This document shows positions 43,787 to 53,724 of a DNA stretch of 64,000 bases, piece after piece (the first letter of the stretch is position 1; each line of letters starts with the position of its first letter). The translations under genes and the position numbers were made by a program. The notes below the pieces were generated by a model. That model saw only the letters and a list, made by a program, of their open reading frames with translations. It was not told where the DNA came from and ran no database searches. The stretch spans positions 152,035-216,034 of the forward strand of contig CAVWPR010000002.1 in NCBI GenBank assembly GCA_963756815.1. The letters run 5' to 3'. Source of the stretch: JAENVU01 sp963756815. Lineage in GTDB: Bacteria; Actinomycetota; Acidimicrobiia; IMCC26256; JAENVU01.

Positions 43787-44104
43787 CGGCATCGTCCGCT
43801 GTTTCCGGGCGCCGGTCCTTTGGGCGGTTCGCGCGGTTGGTGGTTGTTTCGGCCAGTTGTTTTGGCCCAAAGGGTTTCGCAATGCGCTCGAAAGACGACA
43901 GAATGCGGGTGTCGGCGCTGCGCGATGACACAATTGCGCAACGGTGGGGCGGATTCCCCGAGCGTGTCCGATCATCGGTCTTGCGCTCGGAGGCGGTAGC
44001 GTCTATAGCGGCGGTGTGGTGCATCGGCGTTCGGTGTACCGGCCGCCCGCTGTTCCGCAGCGCGCGGCGGGGCAACGAGCAAGACAATTGAAGGAGCAGC
44101 GGAC
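43787..44104. other. Intergenic region before parA
   Basis: No gene, RNA or clear regulatory element could be supported in these 318 bases. A short poor palindrome around 43,858-43,872 (TTTTGGCCCAAAGG) is not convincing as a parS site. Actinobacterial parS sites near oriC have a different sequence. Confidence 0.4.
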
Positions 44105-44640
44105 ATGACGACAGCCGGTGCGGCCGAGCCGCCGAACAGTGCTGCGGCTGAACCGCTTTCGAGTATCCGAACCGGCCTCCGGATCGAACAGGCGGCCCGA
44201 CGACTCTGGGAGGCGAACGACATAGTGGCGGACGGCACCGAACTCGGACCGACCGGACGCCCGTTGCGCGATATTCCCGAACCACCTCCGTTGTCGCGCA
44301 ACGGTGACGCTCTGATCGTCGCTATGTGCAATCAGAAGGGCGGCGTCGGAAAGACCACCTCGACCATCAATCTGGGCGCCGCCCTGGCGGAATACGGCCG
44401 CAAGGTCCTCCTGGTCGACCTGGACCCGCAGGGTGCGCTGTCGGCCGGTCTCGGCGTGGCCCATCACGACCTGGATCTCACCGTGCACAATCTGCTCGTC
44501 GGCGGGCGGGCCAATGCCAACGATGTGCTGATGAGCACCAAGGTCGAGGGAATGGATCTGCTGCCGAGCAATATCAATTTGTCGGCGGCGGAGATCCAGC
44601 TGGTCAACGAGGTCGGCCGGGAACAGACCCTGGGCAGAGC
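44105..44640 (+). CDS. parA: ParA/Soj-type ATPase, first 178 residues only, cut at junction
   Basis: The ATG at 44105 begins a protein whose first 70 residues are a variable N-terminal arm. The Walker A box KGGVGKTT follows at residues 78-85, then ILDLDPQGA-like VDLDPQGALSAGL and the helix NEVGREQTLGRA. After that the reading frame leaves the family without warning; the DNA downstream belongs to another organism. ParA drives chromosome or plasmid partition, and the mycobacterial homologue Rv1708 lies in the same context downstream of xerD. The Walker B region (about residues 180-190) and everything after it are missing. Confidence 0.9.
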
Positions 44641-44649
44641 GATGATCGC

Positions 44650-45037
44650 GCGGCAACGTGGCCGCCGCCTGCCAGAGCAGCAGCGCCGGCACATAGGGCA
44701 GCAGCGCCAGCGCCGCCATGGGCAGCAGGAAGAACGGCGGGTAGAGCCAGGCGTAATAGGGCGTGGCGGCCCCGAACAGCGCCTGCTCGCGCGCGTAATG
44801 CAGGGCCTGGTCGTAGGCGGCGAGCGCATGGCCATCGAGCGCCAGGGTTCCCGCCGCGTAGAAGGAGGCAAAATCCGTCCCCAGCGGGCGGCCCTTGAAA
44901 TCGACGACGCCGTGGGCACTGGCGGCAAGGTAGATCAAGCCGCCGCCGCCGGCGACCAGCAGCGCCAGCGCCACCAGCCGCATGCGCGCGCGGGTGAGCC
45001 AGGCGCCGGAGCGCAGACTGTCAAGCCGAAAAGCCAT
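44650..45037 (-). CDS. GT87/DUF2029-family glycosyltransferase, N-terminal part only, cut at junction
   Basis: The ATG at 45037 begins a protein with the membrane helix LVALALLVAGGGGLIYLAA. The family motif VDFKGRPLGTDFASFYAAG (DF-x-x-FY-x-AG, a catalytic Asp in relatives) follows, then AWLYPPFFLLPMAALALLP. This is the N-terminus of a polytopic mannosyltransferase-like enzyme. The frame meets the parA fragment at about 44,650. The rest of the gene is not in the window. Confidence 0.75.
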
Positions 45038-45189
45038 GCGCTGCGGTCTAGCAGGGCGGCCTTAAGGCTCGGTTAGGCGCCATCAACAGCCTTGATCGAT
45101 CGATCATTCTTTGCGACTTGCTGTCGACCCATCGGACCGGTACGACACCGCCGCACCGGGGCCGGTGTCCTGACGAATCGGAGACTGCC

Positions 45190-46403
45190 ATGGCCTTTCT
45201 CGCGGAGCAGCTCAAGCGCATCAAGCCGTCGGCCACCCTGGCGGTCACCGACAAGGCGCGCGCGCTCAAGGCGGCGGGCCGCAACGTCATCGGGCTCGGC
45301 GCCGGCGAGCCGGACTTCGACACGCCCGACAACATCAAGGAGGCGGCGATCAAGGCGATCCGCGAGCGGCCGGGCGTCGAAATACACCGATGTCGACGGC
45401 ATCGCCGGAGCTGAAGGACGCCATCGCCGCGAAGTTCAAGCGCGAGAACGGGCTCGACTACAGGCCGAGCCAGATCACCGTCGGCACCGGCGGCAAGCAG
45501 GTGCTCTACAACGCCTTCATGGCGACGCTGAATCCGGGCGACGAGGTCATCATCCCGGCGCCCTATTGGGTGAGCTATCCCGACATGGTGCTGCTCGCCG
45601 GCGGCGAGCCGGTGGAGGTCGTCGACCAGCATGGAAGACGGCTTCAAGATGACAGCCGGAGGCAGCTCGAAGCGCGCGATCACGCCGAAGACCAAATGGT
45701 TCCTGCTTCAACTCGCCGTCGAACCCGACGGGCGCCGCCTATACGCGCGCCGAATTGAAGGCGCTCACCGACGTGCTGGTCAGGCATCCGCACGTCTAGG
45801 TGATGACCGACGACATGTACGAGCATCTGGTCTACGACGACTTCAAGTTCTCCACGCCGGCGCAGATCGAGCCGTCGCTCTATCAGCGCACGCTCACCAT
45901 CAACGGCGTGTCCAAGGCCTATTGCATGACCGGCTGGCGCATCGGCTACGCCGGTGGCCCGGAGCCGCTGATCAAGGCGATGGCGATGATCCAGTCGCAA
46001 TCGACGTCGAACCCGGCGGCGGTCTCGCAATGGGCCTCGGTCGAGGCGCTGAACGGGCCGCAGGACTTCATCGCCAAGCACAACAAGATCTTCAAGGAGC
46101 GGCGCGACCTGGTGCGTGTCGATGCTCAACCAGGCCAACGGCATCAAATGCCCGAAGCCGGAAGGCGCCTTCTATGTCTATCCGTCCTGCGCGGGCACCA
46201 TGGGCAAGACGGCGCCGAGCGGCAAGAAGCTTGCGACCGACGAGGATTTCGTCACCGAGCTTCTGGAGGCCGAAGGCGTGGCAGTGGTGCAGGGCACGGC
46301 CTTCGGCCTTGGCCCGGCGTTCCGCATTTCCTACGCCACCAAGACCTCCGACCTGGAGGAAGCCTGCCGCCGCATCCAGCGCTTTTGCGGCAATTTGAAG
46401 TAA
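45190..46403 (+). CDS. aatA: Aspartate/aromatic aminotransferase (class I), frameshifted
   Basis: About 400 residues after splicing, from the ATG at 45190. The N-terminus is LAEQLKRIKPSATLAVTDKA. The PLP-binding fold carries LGAGEPDFDTPDN, GGKQVLYNAFMA, PAPYWVSYPDMV, and the PLP Lys in NGVSKAYCMTGWRIGYAGGP. The C-terminus is ISYATKTSDLEEACRRIQRF. Frame breaks occur near 45,375, 45,410, 45,635, 45,680, 45,735 and 46,115, and an in-frame TAG lies at 45,797. Enzymes with this sequence in Rhizobiales act on aspartate and aromatic amino acids. The gene probably encodes an intact enzyme in the organism. Confidence 0.85.
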
Positions 46404-46406
46404 GCC

Positions 46407-46541
46407 GCGAGCGTCGACCAAGCCGCTTTCATTACGTTTGACCGGGTCTCGCGTCGCAGTTTCGTCGCAAGGCAGCGGTAGTGGTCGTAATCGAATCATT
46501 CCGTTCTTGGCGTTGCGATATTCTTCGTCCAGGCGTGTCAT
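46407..46541 (-). CDS. Possible small protein convergent with aatA
   Basis: A strong ribosome site (GAAGGAGAG) precedes the ATG at 46541. The reading frame MTRLDEEYRNAKNGMIRLRP has about 40 codons before it enters the antisense of aatA, where a stop probably appears after one indel. The local insertion errors make the end uncertain. No family is recognised. Confidence 0.3.
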
Positions 46542-46695
46542 GGCGGGCTCTCCTTCTGGCGCTCGTCGCGGTGCGCTGCGAGGCCAATCTGTGCCAGGCC
46601 GGGCCTATACGCTTTCAGGTCGCCTTGTTTTTGCATTGAGAAACCCTCTATTTTGGACTTCAGGCGCGGTTCAGCGACCGCAAATAGGGGACCGA

Positions 46696-47878
46696 ATGCT
46701 TTATTCGTTCGAAACCTGTCTCCTCGATCTGGACCGCCGCGAATTGCGCAAAGACGGCCAATTGGTCGATATCGAGCCGCAGGTGTTCGACCTGCTGGCC
46801 TTTTTCGTGCTGCATCGCGAGCGGGTGGTCAGCCGCGACGACGTGATCGCCGGCGTCTGGGGCGGCCGCATCGTCTCGGAATTGGCGCTGGCGAGCCGCG
46901 TCAATGCGGTGCGGCGCGCGATCGGCGACGACGGCAGCGCGCAGCGGCTGCTCAAGACCATCGTTCGCAAGGGCTTCCGTTTTGTCGGCGAGGTGAAAGA
47001 GGAAATTGCCGCACCGAAGCCGGTTGCGGCGTCCGCGCCGCTGGCGCAAAGCATCGGCTTCTGCCGCACCAGCGACGGCGTGAATATCGCCATGGCGACG
47101 GTCGGCGACGGCCCGGTGCTGGTGAAAACCGCCAATTGGCTCAACCATCTCGAACATGACTGGCAAAGTCCGATCTGGTCGCCGATGCTCCAGCGGCTCG
47201 GCGCGCGCTTTCGCTTGGTGCGCTATGACGGCCGCGGCAACGGGCTGAGCGACCGCGAGGTGGCCGACATTTCGCTCGCCGGTTTCGAGCACGACCTGGA
47301 GGCGGTGGTCGATGTCTCGGGCTGCAACGCTTCGCGCTGCTCGGTCTCTCACAAGGCGGCGCGGTGGCCGCGACATTCGCCGCGCGCCACCCGGAACGGG
47401 TGTCGCGGCTGATCCTGTATGGCGCTTATGCGCAGGGGCGCAACCGCCGCGGTTCGGCGGAGGATCCTCTACCGCGCAAACTATGCTGGCGATGATGCAG
47501 CAGGGCTGGGGCAATGAGGATTCCGCCTTCATGCGGGCGTTCTCCTCGCTCTACCTGACCGACGCCGCGCGCGAGCTTATCAAGGAGTTCGCCGACATGC
47601 AGCGCCTGTCGGCTTCGGGCGCGATAGCGGCAAGGATACGAACCGCGAGCGACGATATTGACATCACCGCGGTGTTGCCGAACATCAAGGTTCCCACTTT
47701 GGTCATCCACGCTAGGCACGATCACGTGGCGCCGATCGAGCAGGGCCGCCAGGTCGCGGCGCAAATTCCCGGCGCCAAGTTCGTGATCCTCGACTCCGAA
47801 AACCACATTCCGGTGCCGGGCGATCGGGCCTGGGAGGCGCTGCTGAGCGAAATCGAGGCCTTCGCGGCCGAGACTTGA
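46696..47878 (+). CDS. Winged-helix (OmpR/CadC-type) DNA-binding domain fused to alpha/beta hydrolase, frameshifted
   Basis: The ATG at 46696 begins a trans_reg_C domain: FETCLLDLDRRELRKDGQLV, then DIEPQVFDLLAFFVLH and SRVNAVRRAIGDDG. After a linker comes an alpha/beta hydrolase with RLVRYDGRGNGLSD, the nucleophile elbow LLGLSQGGAVAATFAARHPE, IKVPTLVIHARHDHVAP (acid) and SENHIPVPGD (His). Breaks near 47,325 and 47,470 are single-base insertions. This domain pair is common in Rhizobiales. Whether the hydrolase part senses or cleaves a ligand is unknown. Confidence 0.8.
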
Positions 47879-47927
47879 GGCGCCAAGTGGCTGACGATTT
47901 ATAATTCCGCCCTTGCCGATCGGCACC

Positions 47928-47980
47928 ATCCTGGAAGCGGAAGGCGCCGCATCCAACGTTTCTGTGGGAATTTGCGATAG
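47928..47980 (+). pseudogene. Remnant copy of the aatA 3' end
   Basis: This stretch resembles the last 54 bases of the aminotransferase gene (46,350-46,403). In one frame both end RRIQRFCGNL followed by K or R and a stop. No further upstream homology is obvious. It appears to be the trace of an old duplication, now separated from aatA by the regulator gene. Confidence 0.6.
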
Positions 47981-48097
47981 CTGCACCGATTGCGGTGCGT
48001 CACGTGGCCGCGTGCTCGCTTGAATGATGCCTTTTTGACTTGGCGTAGCGTTTCTGCGCATTATTTGCACAAATATATGACCACAAGGGAGGATTGC

Positions 48098-48583
48098 ATG
48101 CGTTACTTTTTCGTGGGGCTCGCTGCTCTGGCATTGGGGATCGTCACGGCGATCGGCGGCGCAACTGCTCAGCAAGGAGGGCGGGTGAAAGCCGGCACGC
48201 TGGCCTGTGACGTTTCCGGCGGCATTGGCTTCATCATCGGATCGAAGAAGTCGATGACCTGCACATTCACGCCGTCGGCGCCGGGCTGGCCGGCCGAGGT
48301 CTATACCGGAACGATCAGCAAGTTCGGTCTCGATATCGGCGCCACCAGCGGCGGCACGATGGTGTGGGTGGTCTTTGCCGGCGGCAGTCCGGCTCCGCAT
48401 GCGCTTGCCGGTCAATATACCGGCGCAACCGCCGAGGCGACGGTCGCGGTCGGTCTCGGCGCCAACGCCTTGGTCGGCGGCTCCAATCGTACCATCGCGC
48501 TGCAACCTTTGTCGGTGACCGGCCAGGCCGGGCTTAATCTGGCGGTCGGTGTCGCTTCGCTCGTACTGCGTCCCGCGGGCTGA
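48098..48583 (+). CDS. Secreted DUF992 protein
   Basis: The product is 161 aa. A signal peptide (YFFVGLAALALGIVTAIGGA) precedes a mature beta-rich domain with AGTLACDVSGGIGFIIGSKK, MTCTFTP and FGLDIGATSGGTMVWVVFAG, matching the DUF992 family of alphaproteobacterial exported proteins. The function is unknown. The start at 48098 has a good ribosome site (AAGGGAGG). A strong terminator follows. Confidence 0.88.
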   Translation: MRYFFVGLAALALGIVTAIGGATAQQGGRVKAGTLACDVSGGIGFIIGSKKSMTCTFTPSAPGWPAEVYTGTISKFGLDIGATSGGTMVWVVFAGGSPAPHALAGQYTGATAEATVAVGLGANALVGGSNRTIALQPLSVTGQAGLNLAVGVASLVLRPAG

Positions 48584-48606
48584 TCGGGCCGCCGATGACG
48601 GAATTG

Positions 48607-48632
48607 ACGGCCGCCTGCGGGCGGCCGTTTTA
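48607..48632 (+). terminator. Rho-independent terminator after the DUF992 gene
   Basis: A perfect 9-bp stem (ACGGCCGCC, loop TGCG, GGCGGCCGT) is followed by TTTATTT. Confidence 0.88.
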
Positions 48633-48739
48633 TTTGGTCGGTCATCGCCCTTGCCAGCCCCGCCGCGTCCTGAGACGATGATATGTGACAGGGCCGGGAA
48701 TTAAGGTCCAACTTCCCCGGCCGGCGAGGGAGGTGAAAT

Positions 48740-50850
48740 ATGGGTCAAAACGGCGCGGGTCCCAAGGGTCCCCGGTGCATCGCACTGGTGGGCCCTTTCC
48801 AAAGCGGCAAGACCACACTGTTGGAGGCCATACTCGCCCGTACCGGCGCCGTCGCGCGCCAAGGCACGGTCGATGCGGGCACCACGGTCGGCGACGCCAG
48901 CAAGGAGGCGCGCGGCCACAAGATGAGCGTCGAGGCGACCTTCGCCACCACCACTTTCATGGACGACAATTACGTCTTCGTCGATTGTCCCGGCTCGATC
49001 GAATTTCTCCACGACATGCGCAGCGTGCTGCCGGCGGTCGATGCCGCGGTGGTGGTGTGCGAGGCCGACGAGAAGAAGGTGCCGCAGCTGCAATTGATTT
49101 TGCGCGAACTGGAAGACCAGAACATTCCGCACTTCCTGTTCCTCAACAAGATCGACAAGGCCGACAAGCGCGTGCGCGAGACGCTCAAGCTGCTGCAGCC
49201 GGCCTCGCGCGCGCCGCTGCTGCTGCGCCAGATCCCGATCTGGAACGGCGACATCATCTCCGGCTTCGTCGATCTCGCGCTCGAGCGCGCCTATGTCTAC
49301 AAGGAGCACGCGCCGTCGGAGATCGTCGAGCTCGCCGGCGAGGACGCGACCGCGAGAAGGAAGCGCGCTTCACCATGCTGGAGACGCTGGCCGATCACGA
49401 CGACAAGCTGATGGAGCAGTTGCTCGAGGACATCGAACCGCCGCGCGACAAGGTCTTCGACGATCTCGCCAAGGAACTGCGCGAGCGCCAAGTGGTGCCG
49501 GTGCTGCTCGGCGTCGCCACCCGCACCGAACGGCATCCTGCGCCTGCTCAAGGCGCTGCGGCATGAGGCGCCGGGCGTTGCGGAAACCGCGGCGCGGCTC
49601 GGCGTCGAGGCCAATGGCGATGCGGTGGCGCTGGTGCTCAAGACCTTCCACACCGCCCATGGCGGCAAGATGTCGGTCGCCCGCGTGCTCGCCGGCCAGG
49701 CCGGCGACGGCACCACCTTCCATACGCCCGAGGCGCGAGGCCGGCCGCGTCTCCGGCGTGTTCAAGCAGATGGGCCAGCATTTCGAGAAGCGCGGGCCGG
49801 CGAATGCCGGCGAGACGGTCGCCTTCGGCAAGCTCGACGGCGCCAAGACCGGCGACACGATGTCGACCGGCAAGCAGCCGCATGCCGCGCTGGCCGCGGT
49901 CACGCCCTATCCGCCGGTGCTCGCCATCGCGGTGCAGGCCAAGGAGCGCAAGGACGACGTCAAGCTCGGCGCCGCCTTCACCAAGCTCACCGAGGAGGAC
50001 CCCTCGCTCTCCGTCGAGCACAACGCCGAGAGCCACGAAGTGGTGATCTGGGGCCAGGGCGAGATGCATCTGCGCGTCGCCACCGAGCGGCTGGCCGACC
50101 GCTTCGCGGTGCCGGTCACCTCGCAGCCGCCCGCGGTCGGCTATCGCGAGACCATCCGCAAGCCGATCACCATCCGCGGCCGCCACAAGAAGCAGTCCGG
50201 CGGCCACGGCCAGTTCGGCGACATGGTGCTGGAGATCAAGCCGCTGCCGCGCAGCTCGCGGCTTCCAGTTCGAGGAGCGCATCACCGGCGGCGTGGTGCC
50301 GCGCAACTACATCCCGGCGGTGGAAGAGGGCGTCATCGAAGCGCTCAAGCACGGCCCGCTCGGCTTCCCGGTGGTCGACCTGCATGTGGCGCTGATCGAC
50401 GGCTCCTATCACGCGGTCGATTCCTCCGACATGGCGTTCCGCATCGCCGGCCGCATCGGCATCGTGGAAGGCCTGCCGCAGTGCCAGCCGGTGCTGCTGG
50501 AGCCGATCCATCTGGTGGAGATCGTCTGCCCGAGCGAGGCCACCGCCAAGATGAACGCCATCCTGTCGAGCCGGCGCGGCCAGATCCTCGGCTTCGACGC
50601 GCGCGAGGGCTGGTCGGGCTGGGACGTGGTGCGCGCGCAGATGCCGGAATCGGAGATCGGCGACCTCATCATCGAGGTGCGCTCGGCCACCGCCGGCGTC
50701 GGCTCGTTCACCTTCAAGTTCGATCACATGGCCGAACTGACCGGGCGCACCGCCGACCAGATCATCGCGGCGCAGCAAGGCGGCGGAGTAATTTTCACAG
50801 TCATTCCGGGGCGCGGCCTTCGCTCGCCTCCCGGAATGACGCTCCGATAA
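48740..50850 (+). CDS. Elongation-factor-G-like translational GTPase, frameshifted
   Basis: About 700 residues after splicing. The G1 box is GPFQSGKTTLLE (not the AHIDAGKTT of the housekeeping EF-G), G3 is DCPGSIEF, and G4 is NKID. Later domains show GQGEMHLRVATERLADRF, GHGQFGDMVLEIKPLP, and the EF-G domain IV/V signature NYIPAVEEGVIEALKHG with FDAREGWSGW. It matches the second, divergent EF-G of Rhizobiales (fusA2 type); its ribosomal role is not established. The C-terminal 20 residues are encoded by a palindromic element. Breaks lie near 49,345, 49,530, 49,740 and 50,260. Confidence 0.85.
50800..50840. repeat. Palindromic repeat (REP-like, GTCATTCCGGG arms)
   Basis: Arms GTCATTCCGGG (50,800-50,810) and CCCGGAATGAC (50,830-50,840) form an 11-bp stem with a 19-base loop. 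Elements of this sequence are frequent between genes in Rhizobiales. Here it lies over the end of the EF-G-like gene and may double as a terminator between the converging chemoreceptor gene and EF-G. Confidence 0.75.
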
Positions 50851-50859
50851 GTGAGCCGC

Positions 50860-52551
50860 TCAGGCCGCCCGCACCGAGCGCAGGAATTTGTCGACTTCGA
50901 GCTTGAGCTTGTCGCCTTCCTGCGCCAGCGCCTGGGCGGACACGAAGACCTGGCCGGAGGCCGAGCCGGTTTCGGTGGCGCCGCGGCTCACATCGGCGAT
51001 GTTGGTGGCGACCTGAGCGGTGCCGGCGGCGGCCTGCTGCACGTTGCGGCCGATCTCGCGGGAGACCGTGTCCTGCTCGTCGACGGCGAGCGCGATGGCC
51101 GCGGCGGTCTCGGCCAGCGCGCCGATGGTTGCGCCGATCTCCTTGATGGCGGTCACCGATTCCTGCGTCGCCGCCTGCACGCGGCCGATCTGCGCGGCGA
51201 TCTCCTCGGTTGCCTTGGCGGTCTGCCGGCCAGCATCTTCACCTCGGCGGCGACCACCGCGAAGCCGCGGCCGGCCTCGCCCGCGCGCGCCGCCTCGATG
51301 GTGGCGTTGAGCGCGAGCAGGTTTGTCTGCTCGGCGATCGCCGCGATCAGCTTGATCACGTCGCCGATGCGCCGGCGGCGCGGCTCAATTCGGTGATGCG
51401 CTCGTCGGTGCGCTCGGCTTGCGCCACCGCCTTCTCGGCGAGCTCGCGCGAATCGCGAGTTTGCCGGCTGATCTCGTTCACCGCCGTGGTCAGTTCCTCG
51501 GCGGCGCCGGCCACCGAGCCGACATTGGCGGAAGCCTGCTCGGAAGCGCTCGCCACATTGCCGGCGAGCTCTTGGGTAGTGTCGGCGGTGCGGGTGAGGG
51601 TGGTCGCCGCCGATTCGAGCTCGGTTGCCGCCGACGACACCACCTTGACGATATTGCCGACCGATTTTTCGAAGCCGTCGGCGAGCTTCTGCATCTCGGC
51701 CTTGCGCTGCTCGGCCGCTTTGCGTTCCTGTGCGGCCTTCTCGGCGCGCAGGGATTCCGCTTCCACCAGGCTTGCCTTGAAAGCGGCGAAGGCAGCCGAC
51801 AGCTTGCCGATCTCGTCGTTCTGACGGATCGCCGGCACCTCGACGTCGAGCCGGCCGGCGCCGAGCTGCTGCATGGCGGCGGTCATGCGCTCCAGCGGCT
51901 TGGCGATCAGGCCGCCGAGCAGGGTGACCGCGCCGATCGCCAGCGCCACCATGAGCAGGGCGGCCGCCATGATCGCAATATTGATCTGGTCGAGCGCCGC
52001 CGCCTTGGTCACCTTGCGCTCGGCCAACAGCTTGCGCTCGGCGTTCTCGATGGCCCGCGCCTCATCGCGGATATGGGTGATGTGGTGCTGGGCGATGGCG
52101 TGCGCACGAAATTGATTCCCTGGTCGCGCGTTGCCGGGTCGGCCATCAGCTTGATGGTCGGCTCGATGACGTTGTCGGCAAACTGACCGACCGTTTTGTC
52201 GATCTTGGCAACGCGGCGCTGCTGCGCCGCATTGTCGGCGGTAAGCTCTCCGATCTTGGCGATGGAGTTTTCGAATTCCTTGCGCCCGGTGCGGTAGTTG
52301 TCGAGCACCGCAGGATTTCCCGTGATCACATAGCCGCGCAGCGCGCCCTGCTCCAGGAAGGTACCCTCCATCGCGTTGTAGAGCGCGTCCAGCACCTGGT
52401 AGCTGTGCTCGGTCCAGCTTTCCGCGTCGGCGAGTGTGTTGCGCTGGTGGTAGATCCAGGCGCTCGAGGCGAGCGCCGCGGCAATGATTGCGGCAAAGCA
52501 GATCACCAGCTTGTTGAGGATGCGGACATTGCCCAAGCGCAATGCGGTCAT
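50860..52551 (-). CDS. Methyl-accepting chemotaxis protein with CHASE3 sensor, frameshifted
   Basis: Starts at the ATG at 52551; about 560 residues. There is one membrane helix near residue 15 (LVICFAAIIAAALASSAWIY). A CHASE3-type helical sensor follows (WTEHSYQVLDALYNAMEGTF, LEQGALRGYVITGNP), then a second membrane helix (AIMAAALLMVALAIGAVTLL), a HAMP domain (KPLERMTAAMQQLGAGRLDV), and the signalling tip with EQTNLLALNATIEAARAGE and GRGFAVVAAEVKML. It transmits to CheA. Breaks near 52,110, 51,385 and 51,215 are single insertions. The stimulus is unknown. Confidence 0.88.
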
Positions 52552-52824
52552 GGCAATCCTCTGCGGCCGGAACAAGACCGGCCGCGCGGATACCGGGTGG
52601 GAGGCGGCAGGCCCGCGCGGCCGGATGAGACGCGCGCCACGTGTGGGGCCCGCCACTCGATGTCGTCGGCGCGCGAATGTTGGCGTCTTCGCGCGCCGGC
52701 TCGACGGGCGCGATGTTGATCGGCCTTGATGAAGAGGAAATTAAATCCGCGCCGCCATGCGCATTGTTACGGATGGCCGGCGCGGTCGGGATGAATGCTT
52801 ACGGGAAAAGCCTGCCGGACGATG

Positions 52825-53517
52825 TTACTCTTCGCTCGGCTCGCTCTTGCCGCCGATCTGCTTGAGCTTGGCGAACACCGCGCTGACGTCGAGGTCCTCC
52901 TCGGCCTTCTTCGGCGCTGCGGCGGCGTGCGGCTCTCGGCCTCCTTGCGCGCGGTGGTCACCGCGGCCGGCAGCAGCGTCGCGCCGGTTTCGACCGGCGC
53001 CGGCTTTTCCTTGTTGGCGCGCTGCACCTCGAAGTCGAGATCGATCTGCGAGCACAGGCCGAGCGTCACCGGGTCGATCGGGCGTCAGGTTGGCGGCGTT
53101 CCAATGGGTGCGGTCGCGGATGCGCTGGATGGTCGACTTGGTGGTGCCGACCAGCCGCATGATCTGGCTGTCCTTGAGCTCGGGATGGTTGCGGATCAGC
53201 CAGAGGATGGCGTTGGGCCGGTCCTGGCGGCGCGACACCGGCGTGTAGCGCGGGCCCTTCTTGCGCTTCGGCTCCGGGCACCGCGACCTTGGGCGTCGGC
53301 AAGCTTCAGCCGGTGCTCGGGATCGGCCTCGGCCTTCTTGATCTCGCTCGCGGGTGAGCTGGCCGGTCTGGATCGGGTCGAGGCCCTTGATGCCCTGCGC
53401 GGCGTCGCCGTCGGCGATGGCCTTGACCTCGAGCGGGTGCAGCTTGCAGAAGTCGGCGATCTGGTCGAACGACAGCGCGGTATTCTCCACCAGCCAGACG
53501 GCGGTCGCCTTCGGCAT
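52825..53517 (-). CDS. trcR: TrcR-type cell-cycle transcriptional regulator (DUF1013), frameshifted
   Basis: Spliced frames read ATAVWLVENTALSFDQIADF, CKLHPLEVKAIADGDAAQGI, then RPNAILWLIRNHPELKDSQI with MRLVGTTKSTIQRIRDRTHW, and finally an acidic C-terminus (LDVSAVFAKLKQIGGKSEPS). This is the DUF1013 family, restricted to alphaproteobacteria, whose Rhodobacter/Caulobacter members bind promoters of cell-cycle genes. The central part contains a DNA-binding helix-turn-helix. The reading start is the ATG at 53517; a slightly longer start with MTRST is possible. There are at least four insertion breaks. Confidence 0.85.
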   Translation of the reverse strand: MPKATAVWLVENTALSFDQIADFCKLHPLEVKAIADGDAAQGIKGLDPIQTGQLTRERDQEGRGRSRAPAEACRRPRSRCPEPKRKKGPRYTPVSRRQDRPNAILWLIRNHPELKDSQIMRLVGTTKSTIQRIRDRTHWNAANLTPDRPGDARPVLADRSRLRGAARQQGKAGAGRNRRDAAAGRGDHRAQGGREPHAAAAPKKAEEDLDVSAVFAKLKQIGGKSEPSEE

Positions 53518-53724
53518 CAGCGGTGCTTCGTGTCATGGCTAAATCTCCTCTGCGCCCCGCCCGCCCGTCCGGGCGAAGCACCATGATCATCGATGATGAC
53601 TGGAAAGTGGCCGGAATATAGGCGTTTGACCCCGGCGCATGCAATGGTTCGCCGCGCTTGACAGCGGCGGGCGGCGCGACCCCATGTCGTGTGAGTATGG
53701 CGATTCCGGCCCGATCGAGGACTA

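Noticed and set aside
43858..43872. Short palindrome before parA as a parS site.
   Set aside because: It is imperfect and does not match the known actinobacterial parS consensus.
45797..45799. TAG in the aminotransferase frame as readthrough or pyrrolysine codon.
   Set aside because: Family members have Trp (TGG) here, a one-base difference, and the gene carries several other errors.
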